From Hyphomicrobiales bacterium (lineage in GTDB: Bacteria > Pseudomonadota > Alphaproteobacteria > Rhizobiales > Rhizobiaceae): 53,266 bases of DNA. A program made the position numbers and the translations under genes. The stretch is taken from positions 1 to 53,266 of the forward strand of contig JAFKJU010000037.1 in NCBI GenBank assembly GCA_017305935.1, read 5' to 3'. Each line of letters opens with the position of its first letter. Position 1 is the stretch's first letter. Under the pieces are notes generated by a model. That model searched no databases, had not been told where the DNA came from, and saw only the letters and a list, made by a program, of their open reading frames with translations. This document shows, one piece after another, positions 25,541 to 34,578 of the stretch.

Positions 25541-26580
25541 TCACCCCATTTGCGGGGTCCTTATTCCATGCTTAATCACAACGGGATCGAAGACGACATC
25601 TTCTCGTTCCCAGCTTCTGGGATGACGAGCAATGATCTCGCCGCGGCAGCCGATCACCACCTCATTGACATAGCCCCGGACCCAGACGTCCTGATGGCCG
25701 TAGGCGACCGGTACGGAATAGTCGTTCGTCTTGTAGCGCACCAGCGACTGGGCTGTCACAACAGCGCTGGCCTGGTCGCAGGCATCAAACGGCGACGCCG
25801 GCAAGGGACGCATGGCCGCAAGATCGCGCTGCAGCCGTTCGCCAATCGTCTCGCTCTCGCCCCGCAGCTTGTCGCGCTGGCGTTTGCGGCACTGCTCCTC
25901 AAGCCAGACGTTGAACGCATCCCATGTCATAAACTGCGGAATCGGAACCATGAAGTTGCGCCGGGCATAGCCAACGAGACCTTCGACGTTCCCCTTGTCG
26001 TTGCCTTTCCCAGGACGACCGTAACGATCCCGGATCAGGTAGTGGGACAGAAACCCGCTGAACAGCGTCGCGCGCTTGCGTGTACCGTCGGCCAGGATCT
26101 TCGCCACCAGGCAGCGATCATTGTCGTAGACGATCGATTGCGGCACGGCCCCGAAGAAGCAAAACGCATGCACGTGGCCATCGACCCAGGCCTCGGCCAC
26201 CGCCGCCGGATAGGCCCTGACGTAGCAGCCGTCACTGTGCGGAAGATCCACACGAAGAAATGCGCCTTGCGTTCCACGCCGCCAATGATCACCATCGCCT
26301 CGCCGAAATCCGCCTACCCATGGCCGGGTGGATGCGACAGGGGCACGAACACCTCCTGACGACGCTGATCCCGCTCGCGCATGTAATCCTTGATGATCGT
26401 GTAGCCGCCGGTGAACCCGCGCTCGTCTCGAAGCCGGTCAAACACCCGCTTGGCCGTATGGCGCTGCTTGCGCGGCACCTTGAGGTCTTCCTCCAGCCAA
26501 TGCTCGATGGTCGAAACGAAAGCATCCAGCTTCGGCCGCCGTATCGGTGATTGCCGCTGATAGCCAGGTGAGAGCAACCT
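25541..26580 (-). pseudogene. istA: IS21-family transposase istA, decayed
   Basis: The remnant starts at PGYQRQSP / RRPKLDAFVSTIEHWLEEDL near 26580, lacking the usual first 40-50 residues. The wall of damage is clear. At about 26325 an in-frame TAG replaces the Gln codon expected in HAQVDFGEA. Near 26257 one base is missing, so FFV no longer joins VDLPHSDGCY. Downstream the frame is open to 25541, with DNDRCLVAKILADGTRK, KGNDKGNVEGLVGY and the C-terminal SVPVAYGHQDVWVRGYVNEV. The 3' end runs into the ISL3 flank; istB is absent. Its left part cuts the gene for a secreted protein at 26588-26662. Confidence 0.85.
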
Positions 26581-26587
26581 TTTCGGA

Positions 26588-26662
26588 TTCGGCGCGGGCC
26601 TCTTTATGAGGAATGGTAAGCAGTAGGCCTGCAACAATCGAAAACAGTATTAGATTTCTCAT
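26588..26662 (-). pseudogene. Secreted-protein gene, only signal peptide left
   Basis: ATG 26662 is followed by about 25 codons: positively charged start, hydrophobic core (ILFSIVAGLLLTI) and an AxA-like cleavage site (ARAE). Beyond this the sequence becomes IS21 istA. The gene starts 19 bases after the CHASE2 gene stop, so it was the next gene of that operon. What the mature protein was cannot be seen. Confidence 0.5.
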
Positions 26663-26681
26663 TTCAACGGTCCTCCCAAAT

Positions 26682-27815
26682 TCATTTATCTTTAAGCAGG
26701 GATCTCCACCCCTTCCTCGGAAAAAAATCCTTGAAAAGCTCGACGAAGCTGTCGACGGCCAGAATTGTTGCGAGCAGCCCGACCGTCAAGGTTACAGAGC
26801 TGATTGCAATGGCATTGGCGACAATTCTCATGCCTTCCATCTCACCAGCCGGCGTATCGTGGAAGTCGCCGCTCGCAAGATGGCTCGCTCCAATTATGAT
26901 ATATCGACCGGCGAAAACTTCAGGGATGATTTTTTTGTCGCGGAAAGTCTCGGCGGACCACTGGGTAAGGGCCGGCACGGGGCCAACGCCGTTGGGGAAG
27001 GAAACATCGCCAAAGGCCGGATGGGTTGCGTCCGTGGCGCCGAATACGAAGTCAATGGCGGCATTCTTGTGCAGTCCGTTGACCCAGGAAAGGTCGTGTC
27101 CAGTCGTGGACGGTGAACAATTCTCGGGCCGGTTCCCGAGCCGGTCCCGATCAGCAAGGTGGCTGGCGATTGCCTTGAGGTCATCCTGCCGTGCGCTGTC
27201 CAGCAGGAAGAGGAGGAGTTGCGGTGACAGGAGCGCCTCACAGGCTCCTTTCGGCGTTTCCCACAAGTTCCAGTTCCGGATCTTGATGTCGTCGCCGCGT
27301 TCGAACAGCAGATTCACACGGTAGATCGGCTTGTCTTTCCCGACATAATCATCGATGAAATCGGGCTTCATCGTCACTTCGAATGCCCCGATGTCGAGCC
27401 GTTTGGGAATGAGCAGGGGAGGGTCGCTGGCTGTCCACTCATTAAGGACTTTCGTCAGACGGCTGACATCGTCCGTGGGCGTCGTCGCGGACAGATCGAA
27501 ATCGACAAGGATGGCGGCGGGCTTGGTAGGCCGGACCACTTCGAGCAGCTCGGCTATACGGGCTTTTTCCATCGGGAATGGACGACCCCATGTCTTGAAC
27601 GTGCTCTCGTCTATTCGGACCAATGTGACAGGAAGTGTCGGGGAAGGAAGTAGTCCCGCAGCCCGCGCAAGAACATGGAACGTGTCCGCATTGGGAATGC
27701 TGGCGAAAAATATGACGGCTGCGGACAAAATTGCGGGCATCGCGAATAAGGCGCAGCCGAGTATTATCGAAATGATATAGTTCCGAAGATCCTTGGGTAG
27801 TCTGAAACTTCTCAT
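26682..27815 (-). CDS. CHASE2-domain membrane protein without effector domain
   Basis: A 377-residue protein. An N-terminal membrane helix (about residues 13-38, rich in Ile/Ala/Leu) is followed by a periplasmic CHASE2 sensor: LVRIDESTFKTWGRPFPM, ILVDFDLS, and near the end FAGRYIIIGASHLASGDFHD. A second hydrophobic helix (about 330-352) leads to a 20-residue charged cytoplasmic tail. CHASE2 usually feeds adenylate cyclase, kinase or GGDEF outputs; here none is attached. ATG 27815 has GGAAG upstream. Its operon partner, a secreted protein, was destroyed by the IS21 insertion. Ligand and output are unknown. Confidence 0.75.
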   Translation of the reverse strand: MRSFRLPKDLRNYIISIILGCALFAMPAILSAAVIFFASIPNADTFHVLARAAGLLPSPTLPVTLVRIDESTFKTWGRPFPMEKARIAELLEVVRPTKPAAILVDFDLSATTPTDDVSRLTKVLNEWTASDPPLLIPKRLDIGAFEVTMKPDFIDDYVGKDKPIYRVNLLFERGDDIKIRNWNLWETPKGACEALLSPQLLLFLLDSARQDDLKAIASHLADRDRLGNRPENCSPSTTGHDLSWVNGLHKNAAIDFVFGATDATHPAFGDVSFPNGVGPVPALTQWSAETFRDKKIIPEVFAGRYIIIGASHLASGDFHDTPAGEMEGMRIVANAIAISSVTLTVGLLATILAVDSFVELFKDFFPRKGWRSLLKDK

Positions 27816-28151
27816 TACCAACTTCCAAGATGAAGCTCGCCGCACCGGTTGGAGATTGTGGTGCGAGCGTCAATTATTCAAGTGATAATTGAAAATGGAA
27901 TTGGAAGCCGAGTTATTGGTCCTCGGAGAATAGCCCGTCGGCGGTCAGACGTGCTTGATGGCGGCCGAGGAGCGTGCCCGGCACATTGGCGCCGAAGCGC
28001 AAGTAGCGAAGCGTGGTGACGCGATAACTTGCGCGTCGGCGGCGAGACGCGCTGGTCCATCACCCGCGCTTACGAGCCGGCGTCCTAAACGACTGCTTCC
28101 ATAGAGTTGGCAGCGGCCAGCCGTAACGTGCCAGAGGCTTACGTGACTATG
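27816..28151. other. Intergenic stretch, no convincing gene
   Basis: This 336-base gap separates the CHASE2 gene from the GMC oxidoreductase gene. On the minus strand, roughly 28040-27920, a frame reads LRYLRFGANVPGTLLGRHQA, then RLTADGLFSEDQ and a stop. It looks like the degraded C-terminus of some protein I do not recognise. No hairpin or operator stands out. Confidence 0.3.
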
Positions 28152-29750
28152 TCATCGCGAAGAATTCAAGATCAGGTCGGCCGCCTTCTCCGCGATCATA
28201 AACACCGCGGCCTGCGTGTTCCCGGCGACGACGGTGGGCATGATTGATGCATCGGCGATGCGAATGCCGCCAAGGCCGCGAACCTTCAGGTCCGGGTCGA
28301 CGACGGCCATGTCATCGCTGCCCATCTTGGCGGTTCCGACATTGTGATAGATCGTCTGCCCGTTGTTGCGGGTAAAGGCTTCCCAGTCCGCATCTGTCTG
28401 GCAAGCCTGGCCTGGCGCCATTTCATGCGCGACGTAACCCTGCATCGCGGGCTGCCCGATAATTTCGCGCGCGATCTGCATGCCCCGCCGCATGACGTCG
28501 ATATCGTTTTGCGTGCTGAGGAAATTCGGCCGGATCGATGGTCCCTGGAACGGGTCGGCGGACTGGATATGGATGGTGCCGATGCTGTCGGGCCGGAGCT
28601 GTGTGACGCCGATCGTCATGCCGGGCTGGTGGTCGAGAATGCGCTTGGCGGCGTCGGCGTAGCTCGCATGCATGAAGAAATACTGGATATCGGCATCCTC
28701 CAGCCCGGGCCGCGTCTTGACGAAGCCATAGGCGAGGCCGGTGCCGAGTGAGAGTATGCCTTTGCGGGTCGTGAAGTATTGCAGAACCGCGCGCGGCAGC
28801 GACAGGCCCCGCGTCTGCTCGTTCAGGGTTATCGGCCTTGTCACCCGCCAGTTCATGCGCGTGCAGTAATGGTCCTGATAGTTCTCGCCGACGCCGGCCA
28901 GAGCGTGTCGGACGGCAATGCCGTGTCGTCCGAGCACATCCGGCCGGCCGATGCCCGACAGTTCCAGCAATTGCGGCGTCTGGACGGCACCGGTGCAGAC
29001 GATCACCTCTCGACCTGCCCTGACGGACACGTCGCGACCGTCCTTGCGATAGGTCGCGCCAACCACTTTGCTTCCTTCTAGGTCGAGCCGAAGGATATGT
29101 GCGCCCGTGACGACGGTCAGGTTGGCGCGCCTGCGGGCAGGGGCCAGGTAGGCCTTCTCGGCGGAAACCCGGCGGCCGCCCCGCTGGTTGACCTGATAAT
29201 ATCCGAAGCCTTCCTGATGGCCATCATTATAGTCCGTGTTCCGTGCATGGCCGGCCTGTTCGGCGGCGCGGATGAAGGCTTCGGAAAGTTCCGGTCGCAG
29301 ACCGACCTCGGTGATGGCGAGCGGCCCGCCCTTGTGGCGCGTCTGGCCAGTGGCGCCGTCGAAGTCTTCCAGCTTGCGGAAATATGGCAGCACGTCCGCA
29401 AAACTCCAGCCGCGTGCGCCGCGCTGGGCCCAGTCGTCGAAGTCACGCGCCTGACCGCGCACATAGATCATGCCATTGATCAGCGTCGATCCGCCAAGGC
29501 CCTTGCCGCGAGGGATCGAGATCGCGCGGTTTCCTGTGCCCGGTTCCGGATCGGAGTGGAAGCGCCAGTTGTAGTTGGGGTCGACCAGCAGCTTGGCAAA
29601 GCCGGCGGGGATGTCGATCCACATGCTGCGCGGCTCGCCGCCGCCTTCGATCAGCAGCACCTTGTGCCGTCCATTGGCCGTCAGGCGGTTGGCGAGGACG
29701 CAGCCGGCGGTGCCGCCGCCGAGGATGATATAGTCGTAAGCAGCAGTCAT
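28152..29750 (-). CDS. GMC-family oxidoreductase (choline/alcohol dehydrogenase-like)
   Basis: A 532-residue FAD enzyme of the glucose-methanol-choline family. The FAD site is YIILGGGTAGCVLANRL (residues 6-22), the first GMC signature is GKGLGGSTLINGMIYVRG, and the second is CTGAVQTPQLLELSG. The C-terminus carries the active-site His in IYHNVGTAKMG and the DASIMPTVVAGNTQA segment. Such enzymes oxidise primary or secondary alcohols and sugar alcohols to aldehydes, ketones or lactones. No signal peptide is visible. It overlaps the upstream GlcD-type gene by four bases (ATGA) and ends the operon that begins with the GntR regulator at 34396. It is one of two GMC enzymes in the operon. Confidence 0.9.
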   Translation of the reverse strand: MTAAYDYIILGGGTAGCVLANRLTANGRHKVLLIEGGGEPRSMWIDIPAGFAKLLVDPNYNWRFHSDPEPGTGNRAISIPRGKGLGGSTLINGMIYVRGQARDFDDWAQRGARGWSFADVLPYFRKLEDFDGATGQTRHKGGPLAITEVGLRPELSEAFIRAAEQAGHARNTDYNDGHQEGFGYYQVNQRGGRRVSAEKAYLAPARRRANLTVVTGAHILRLDLEGSKVVGATYRKDGRDVSVRAGREVIVCTGAVQTPQLLELSGIGRPDVLGRHGIAVRHALAGVGENYQDHYCTRMNWRVTRPITLNEQTRGLSLPRAVLQYFTTRKGILSLGTGLAYGFVKTRPGLEDADIQYFFMHASYADAAKRILDHQPGMTIGVTQLRPDSIGTIHIQSADPFQGPSIRPNFLSTQNDIDVMRRGMQIAREIIGQPAMQGYVAHEMAPGQACQTDADWEAFTRNNGQTIYHNVGTAKMGSDDMAVVDPDLKVRGLGGIRIADASIMPTVVAGNTQAAVFMIAEKAADLILNSSR

Positions 29751-31171
29751 GGCCGGTCTCCGCGAATGAGTTTGCCGGGATTGAGGATCATGTCTGGGTC
29801 AAGCGCGGCCTTGATCCGCTCCTGCAGCGCAAGGCGGGCCGGCGAAACGAGACGATAGACCTCCGAGAGGCGATATTGCCCGACACCGTGTTCGGCGGTG
29901 ATGGAGCCGCCGCAGTCGACGACGAGATCATGGACCGCGCGATTGAGGGCGCCGGCCGCGTCGGGTCGGTCGCACAGGATGTTGTAATGCAGGTTACCGT
30001 CACCGATATGGCCGAAGATATGCGGGTTCAGCGTCGCTCCGGTCTGCCTGCTGACATCCGCCAGCAGGGTCTCGCCGCGTCGCAGAAACTCGGCCATGCG
30101 GGAGACGGGAACCGAGATGTCGTGCTTGACCGAACGTCCGCTGAGCGCCTCGGCCTCGGTCAGGTTTTCCCGCAGGCGCCAGAAGGCCTGCCGTTGCGAC
30201 TGACTGGCGGCGATCGCGCCATCGGCACAGAGGCCGCTTTCGAATGCCTCCTCCATGAAGGCGGCAAAATCCTGCTCGAGATAGGACGAGGTGCTCGACG
30301 TCTCGATCAACACGAGCCATCGTTGGGCCTCGATCGGGCACTTCAGGCCGAAAGCCCTTTCAACGCGGCCAATGGCGTCGCGGGACATGATCTCGAAAGC
30401 CGCAAGTCGGTCGCCAATACGGTCGACCGCGCGGGCATAAAGCTGCAGGGCCGCATCGGCGTCGGCAACAGCGAGCAGGGCGGTTGCCGAATGCGGGCGC
30501 AGCGTCTCGATGCGCATGACGGCCCGTGTGATAATCCCCAGCGACCCCTCGGAGCCGACGAAGAGCTGCATCCAGTTCAGTCCGGAATTGTCCTTGTGAA
30601 GGCCTGACAGTTCGGACACGATCGTCCCGTCCGCGAGCACCACTTCCAGACCCAGGACCATGCGTCCCGCCATGCCCGAGCGGAGCACGTTGGCGCCGCC
30701 GGCATTGGTCGCGAGAATGCCGCCCAGCGTCGCCGAGCCCGAGGCCGCAAAACTGATGGGCAGGTCGCGATCGACCTCCGCGAGGGCGGCGCGCAGGGTG
30801 TCCAGCACCATGCCGGCCTCGACGGTGACGGTCAGTCCGGTCCGGTCGATGTCGATAATACGGTTCATGCGTGCGAGGCTCAGCACGACGCTTCCGCCGC
30901 TGGAATCGGGGGTGGCGCCACCGGCCAGTCCGGTATTGCCGCCTTGCGGCACGATTGCCACGGCCGCTTCGGCGCATATCTGAACGATGCGCTGAACGTC
31001 CTGGCTGCTCCGGGGAAGGAGGACGCAGACGGCTGCGCCCTCGAACATGTGACGCCAGTCCTGCAGGAAGGGCTTCATGTCCTCGGCGGCAGTCAGAATG
31101 TCTTGCGCGGACAGGAATTCTGCAAAGGCGATTAGCAAGTCGTCGGTCGTCACGGCAAGGTTCCGTCGCAC
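29747..31171 (-). CDS. FAD-binding 2-hydroxyacid dehydrogenase (GlcD / D-lactate dehydrogenase type)
   Basis: A 474-residue flavoprotein with an N-terminal FAD_binding_4 domain (PQGGNTGLAGGATP near residues 75-88) and the glycine-rich SGSATLGGILATNAGGANVL. The C-terminal FAD-oxidase domain has GHIGDGNLHYNIL and EHGVGQYR. It belongs with GlcD, D-2-hydroxyglutarate and D-lactate dehydrogenases, which oxidise D-2-hydroxy acids to 2-oxo acids. Start uncertain: GTG 31171 is the longest, GTG 31153 is next, and neither has a strong ribosome site. It follows the lactonase-type gene by 111 bases and overlaps the GMC gene. A lactonase step followed by this enzyme would turn a lactone into a 2-oxo acid. 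Confidence 0.88.
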   Translation of the reverse strand: MRRNLAVTTDDLLIAFAEFLSAQDILTAAEDMKPFLQDWRHMFEGAAVCVLLPRSSQDVQRIVQICAEAAVAIVPQGGNTGLAGGATPDSSGGSVVLSLARMNRIIDIDRTGLTVTVEAGMVLDTLRAALAEVDRDLPISFAASGSATLGGILATNAGGANVLRSGMAGRMVLGLEVVLADGTIVSELSGLHKDNSGLNWMQLFVGSEGSLGIITRAVMRIETLRPHSATALLAVADADAALQLYARAVDRIGDRLAAFEIMSRDAIGRVERAFGLKCPIEAQRWLVLIETSSTSSYLEQDFAAFMEEAFESGLCADGAIAASQSQRQAFWRLRENLTEAEALSGRSVKHDISVPVSRMAEFLRRGETLLADVSRQTGATLNPHIFGHIGDGNLHYNILCDRPDAAGALNRAVHDLVVDCGGSITAEHGVGQYRLSEVYRLVSPARLALQERIKAALDPDMILNPGKLIRGDRP

Positions 31172-31282
31172 AGCATAAGGGGAGCGCCGGAGCGAGGCTC
31201 GGGCGGTTCGGAATTACTGGATAAAAGTGGCGGGCGGCCGCCGCCGCCCGCGGGTCCTGGGAGGACGATCAGTCGTAGGATG

Positions 31283-32068
31283 TCAGTCGTAAAACTCCGG
31301 CGCCTTGCGGAAGCTTGGCCATGCGTCCGGGTCATGGCCGGTAACGACCATGGCGTTCTCGCGTTCGGCGAGACGGCGGAGCTTCTTGACGGAGGCGGCG
31401 GTCTCGACGGCGGAGGTCAGGAAGCCCGGCAGGCACTTGTCTTCCCAATGGTCGAATGTGTAGGCCGCGTCGATGACGAGCAGCACCGAGCCGGAATTCG
31501 GCAGGCGCACCATGATCGACTGGTGGCCGGGCGAATGGCCGGGCGACTGGTACAGCTGAATCACGCCGTCGCCGTAGAGATCGAAGGCGTCCTCGTCGTC
31601 GAGCAACTCCCACTTGATGCCCGGCTTCTTGATGTCCTTCATGATATAGCCGCCGGCCGCGAACCAGTCGGCGGTATGGGCATATTCATATTCGCGCTTC
31701 TGCACGATGTGCTTGGCGTTGGGGAAGTTTCCGCAAGCGCCGGTATGGTCGAGATGCAGGTGCGAATGGATGACATACTTGACGTCGGCGGGGTCGAAGC
31801 CGGCTTCCGTCAGGCGGTTGATGCAACCATCCTCCGGGTCCATAACGGGGAAATAGACATTGGCCGTGTCGCCCCAGTGGCCGACCGGATCGAGCGCCGC
31901 TTCGACCGCGATGCCGCCGTCGATGACGACATTGCCGCGCGGATGCGTGATCAGGAACCACGGAATGGGCGTGTAGAATTCGCCCTGTCCGCCGCCCAGC
32001 TTGATATTGACCTCCCGCTGGCGAATGCGGCCGGTCTGGAAGAAGTAGAGCTTGATATCCTCAGTCAC
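31283..32068 (-). CDS. Metallo-beta-lactamase-fold hydrolase, N-acyl-homoserine-lactonase family
   Basis: A 261-residue MBL-fold protein with the dinuclear metal motif HSHLHLDHTG (His103, His105, Asp107, His108). A second His lies in QSPGHSPGHQS, Asp in VIDAAYTFDHW, and the last His in VTGHDPDAW. Overall pattern and length fit the AiiA/AttM-like lactonase group. A quorum-quenching role is possible, but the gene is embedded between oxidoreductase genes under one GntR regulator. A catabolic lactonase opening a sugar- or hydroxyacid-derived lactone is therefore more likely; AttM itself works in gamma-butyrolactone catabolism. It lies 20 bases after the GMC gene. Confidence 0.88.
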   Translation of the reverse strand: MTEDIKLYFFQTGRIRQREVNIKLGGGQGEFYTPIPWFLITHPRGNVVIDGGIAVEAALDPVGHWGDTANVYFPVMDPEDGCINRLTEAGFDPADVKYVIHSHLHLDHTGACGNFPNAKHIVQKREYEYAHTADWFAAGGYIMKDIKKPGIKWELLDDEDAFDLYGDGVIQLYQSPGHSPGHQSIMVRLPNSGSVLLVIDAAYTFDHWEDKCLPGFLTSAVETAASVKKLRRLAERENAMVVTGHDPDAWPSFRKAPEFYD

Positions 32069-32088
32069 GATTAGCCTCCTCGGTGAGT

Positions 32089-33693
32089 TCAGGAATTCTG
32101 TTTGATGAGATCGGCGCCCTTTTCGCCGATCATGATGGCGACGGCGTTGAGATTGCCCGATGTCATGGCCGGCATGACTGAAGCGTCGCAGACCCTGAGG
32201 CCCTCGACACCGCGCAGCCGGAGCTGCAGATCGCAGGGATCGTCTTCGTTCGGACCCATCGCGCAGGTTGAAGACGGGTGATAGACGGTGGATGCGGTCG
32301 ACCGGATGTAGGAAAGCAGCTCCTCGTCGCTGTCGGTGCCGGGCGGTGGCTCCACCTCGTGCTTGACATGCGCGGCCATGGCAGGTTGGCGCATCATGTC
32401 GCGCAGCTTCCGCAGGCCCTCGATATTCACCCGCCTGTCGGTCTCTGTCGCCAGATAGTTGGCGAAGATCGCAGGATGCTGGCGGATGTCGGGCGAGACC
32501 GCGTGGACATGGCCTCGGCTCTCCGGCCGCAACTGATAGCAGGAGGCGGTGAAGCCCGAGAACGGATCGAAGCGGTCGCCCATCTTGCGCAGCGAGAAAA
32601 TCAGGAAGAGCGACTGGATGTCCGGCGTCTCGACATGGTCGCCTGTCCGATAGAAGGCACCGGCATAGCCGGCCGACACGGTCAGCGGTCCCTGGCGCTT
32701 GAACAGATATTCGAGGCCGATGCCGATACGCCTGAAAATATTGTTGTAGCGGGCGTTAAGCGTGTTGTCGGTCTTCGATTCGAAGACGGTCCGGATTTGC
32801 AGATGATCCTGAAAACGTTCGCCGATGGCGGGCGAATGATGCACCGGCGTCACGCCTAGGCCTTTCAGCCGTTCTGCATCGCCGATCCCCGACAGTTCCA
32901 GCAGCTGCGGCGTGGCGATTGCCCCGGCGCTCAGGATAATCTCGCGGCGCGCACGCAGCTCATGGCGCTGGCCATCGCGTTCATAGGCGATGCCGACAGC
33001 GCGCTTGCCTTCGAAGATGACGCGCGTGACCAGCGCCTTGGTCAGGACCTGAAGGTTCGACCGCTTGCGCGCCTTCTTGAGATAGCTGGTCGCCGTGCTG
33101 TAGCGGATGCCGTTGAGATGCGTGGACTCATAGTAGCCGGTGCCTTCCTGCGAGGCGCCGTTGAAATCGTCGTTGAGCGGCAAGCCGGACTGCCGGCCGG
33201 CGGCTATATAGGCGTCGCACAACTCGTGGCCGATGGTCGGCGGAGAAATCGGCTGCGGGCCTTCGCCGCCGCGCAACGCGTTGCCGCCGGCGATGCGCCG
33301 CTCGGCCTTCAGAAAATAGGGGAGCACGCCGTCGAAATCCCAACCCCGGCAACCCAGCTGGCCCCAGTGATCGAAATCCTCGCGCTGCCCGCGGACATAA
33401 AGAAGCCCGTTGATGGCGCTCGATCCGCCCAGCACCTTGCCGCGCGGGTGGTAGATGACGCGGTCATTCAGTCCCGGCTCCGGCACGCCGGAATACATCC
33501 AGTTGACTGTCGGGTTGCGGAACAGCTTTCCGTAGCCGAGCGGAATGTGTATCCAGGGATTGTTCTGTTCGCCGCCGGCCTCGACCAGCGTCACCCTGAC
33601 CTCAGGGTCCTCCGTCAGTCTGGCCGCCAAAACGGCACCAGCCGACCCCGCCCCGACCACGATGTAGTCGGGGAGCTCGCCTCCCGTCGTCAT
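32089..33693 (-). CDS. GMC-family oxidoreductase (alcohol dehydrogenase-like)
   Basis: A 534-residue GMC enzyme: FAD site YIVVGAGSAGAVLAARL, signature GKVLGGSSAINGLLYVRGQ, second signature SAGAIATPQLLELSG. Near the C-terminus STVYHPSSTCAMG (active-site His) and DASVMPAMTSGNLNAVA follow. ATG 33693 has GAGAGGTT upstream; an extension to 33771 runs into the regulator gene and is rejected. It is second in the operon, ten bases after the gntR stop. It is not closely similar to the other GMC protein in the middle region, so the two probably act on different alcohols of one route. Confidence 0.9.
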   Translation of the reverse strand: MTTGGELPDYIVVGAGSAGAVLAARLTEDPEVRVTLVEAGGEQNNPWIHIPLGYGKLFRNPTVNWMYSGVPEPGLNDRVIYHPRGKVLGGSSAINGLLYVRGQREDFDHWGQLGCRGWDFDGVLPYFLKAERRIAGGNALRGGEGPQPISPPTIGHELCDAYIAAGRQSGLPLNDDFNGASQEGTGYYESTHLNGIRYSTATSYLKKARKRSNLQVLTKALVTRVIFEGKRAVGIAYERDGQRHELRARREIILSAGAIATPQLLELSGIGDAERLKGLGVTPVHHSPAIGERFQDHLQIRTVFESKTDNTLNARYNNIFRRIGIGLEYLFKRQGPLTVSAGYAGAFYRTGDHVETPDIQSLFLIFSLRKMGDRFDPFSGFTASCYQLRPESRGHVHAVSPDIRQHPAIFANYLATETDRRVNIEGLRKLRDMMRQPAMAAHVKHEVEPPPGTDSDEELLSYIRSTASTVYHPSSTCAMGPNEDDPCDLQLRLRGVEGLRVCDASVMPAMTSGNLNAVAIMIGEKGADLIKQNS

Positions 33694-33703
33694 AATAACC
33701 TCT

Positions 33704-34396
33704 CTAGAACAGCCCGTAGAGCCGTTTGTAAACGTCCACGGCGGGGCGGATGTGGGACACCGCCACCTCAACCAGTCTCTCGACGTTTCCGTCTCTTATC
33801 GCCGCAATGATCTCCCGATGATCGCGCCGCGACCCATGCGACAGACTGCTGTCACTGAGCGCGCGCGAAATGATTGCCGAAGCGCGGAGCCAGTAGCTGC
33901 GTTGGAGCTTCGCGAGCTCCGCGTTCAGACAGTAGTCGAATGTCGTCATGTGAAAGGCGTCGTTGGCCTCCGCCGCAGCTTCGAACCGGCCCTCGTCCAG
34001 CGCCTTCTCATAGGCATCGTTGATCTCGGTCAGCTTTGCCACGATCTCGGTCGAACGCGACAGATCCAGGCGCTTGGCGCCCTCGGTCTGAAGGATCACG
34101 CGCATGTCGTAGAGATCCTTGAGTTCTTCGGTGGAAAGCGCCTTCACCTCGACGCCGCGATTGGCCTTGCGTTCGATCAGCCCAACGCGGTCGAGAAGCT
34201 CGAAAGCCTGCCGGATATTGTGGTTCGATGTGCCGAAACGCTCGCAGAGATCACTCTCCACCAGACGCTGGCGCGGCATCAGCCTTCCGAAGGCGATGTC
34301 ATGACGCAGCACCTGATAGATCGCATCCGCAGCGCGGACCTTGCCCATGTCGGGTGATGTTTCGGGTAGGCGCTTGGCACCTTGATTGCTCGGCAT
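33704..34396 (-). CDS. GntR-family transcriptional regulator, FCD subfamily
   Basis: A 230-residue regulator with a winged helix at about residues 20-90 (FGRLMPRQRLVESDLCERFG, IRQAFELLDRVGLIERKANRG) and an FCD domain to the C-terminus (FHMTTFDYCLNAEL). ATG 34396 follows GAGGAGA. It starts the minus-strand operon GMC-lactonase-GlcD-GMC and is divergent from the ribose-type importer operon. It therefore probably controls both through the shared 182-base intergenic region. It is more distant from the other two GntR proteins of the window than they are from each other. Confidence 0.88.
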   Translation of the reverse strand: MPSNQGAKRLPETSPDMGKVRAADAIYQVLRHDIAFGRLMPRQRLVESDLCERFGTSNHNIRQAFELLDRVGLIERKANRGVEVKALSTEELKDLYDMRVILQTEGAKRLDLSRSTEIVAKLTEINDAYEKALDEGRFEAAAEANDAFHMTTFDYCLNAELAKLQRSYWLRASAIISRALSDSSLSHGSRRDHREIIAAIRDGNVERLVEVAVSHIRPAVDVYKRLYGLF

Positions 34397-34452
34397 GATC
34401 GTCTCCTCACGATGGCCAGCGATATCGGCAGATCCTGGCCCTGTCAACACCG

Positions 34453-34468
34453 ACGATAAGATAATCGT
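34453..34468. promoter_or_regulatory. Inverted repeat in the divergent gntR/importer intergenic region
   Basis: ACGAT (34453-34457) and ATCGT (34464-34468) are separated by six AT-rich bases, 56 bases upstream of the gntR start. The surrounding stretch is unusually AT-rich for this window and contains two TTATG copies. A candidate GntR operator and promoter zone. Confidence 0.35.
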
Positions 34469-34578
34469 TTATGTTATGAAAAAAGTTATGGACGAGAATA
34501 TCGATAATCTGTAATGGCTATTTTCGTGAAGGGTCGGGCGGGGTGTCCGATGGGATTTCGCACTCTTTGGGAGGAATT

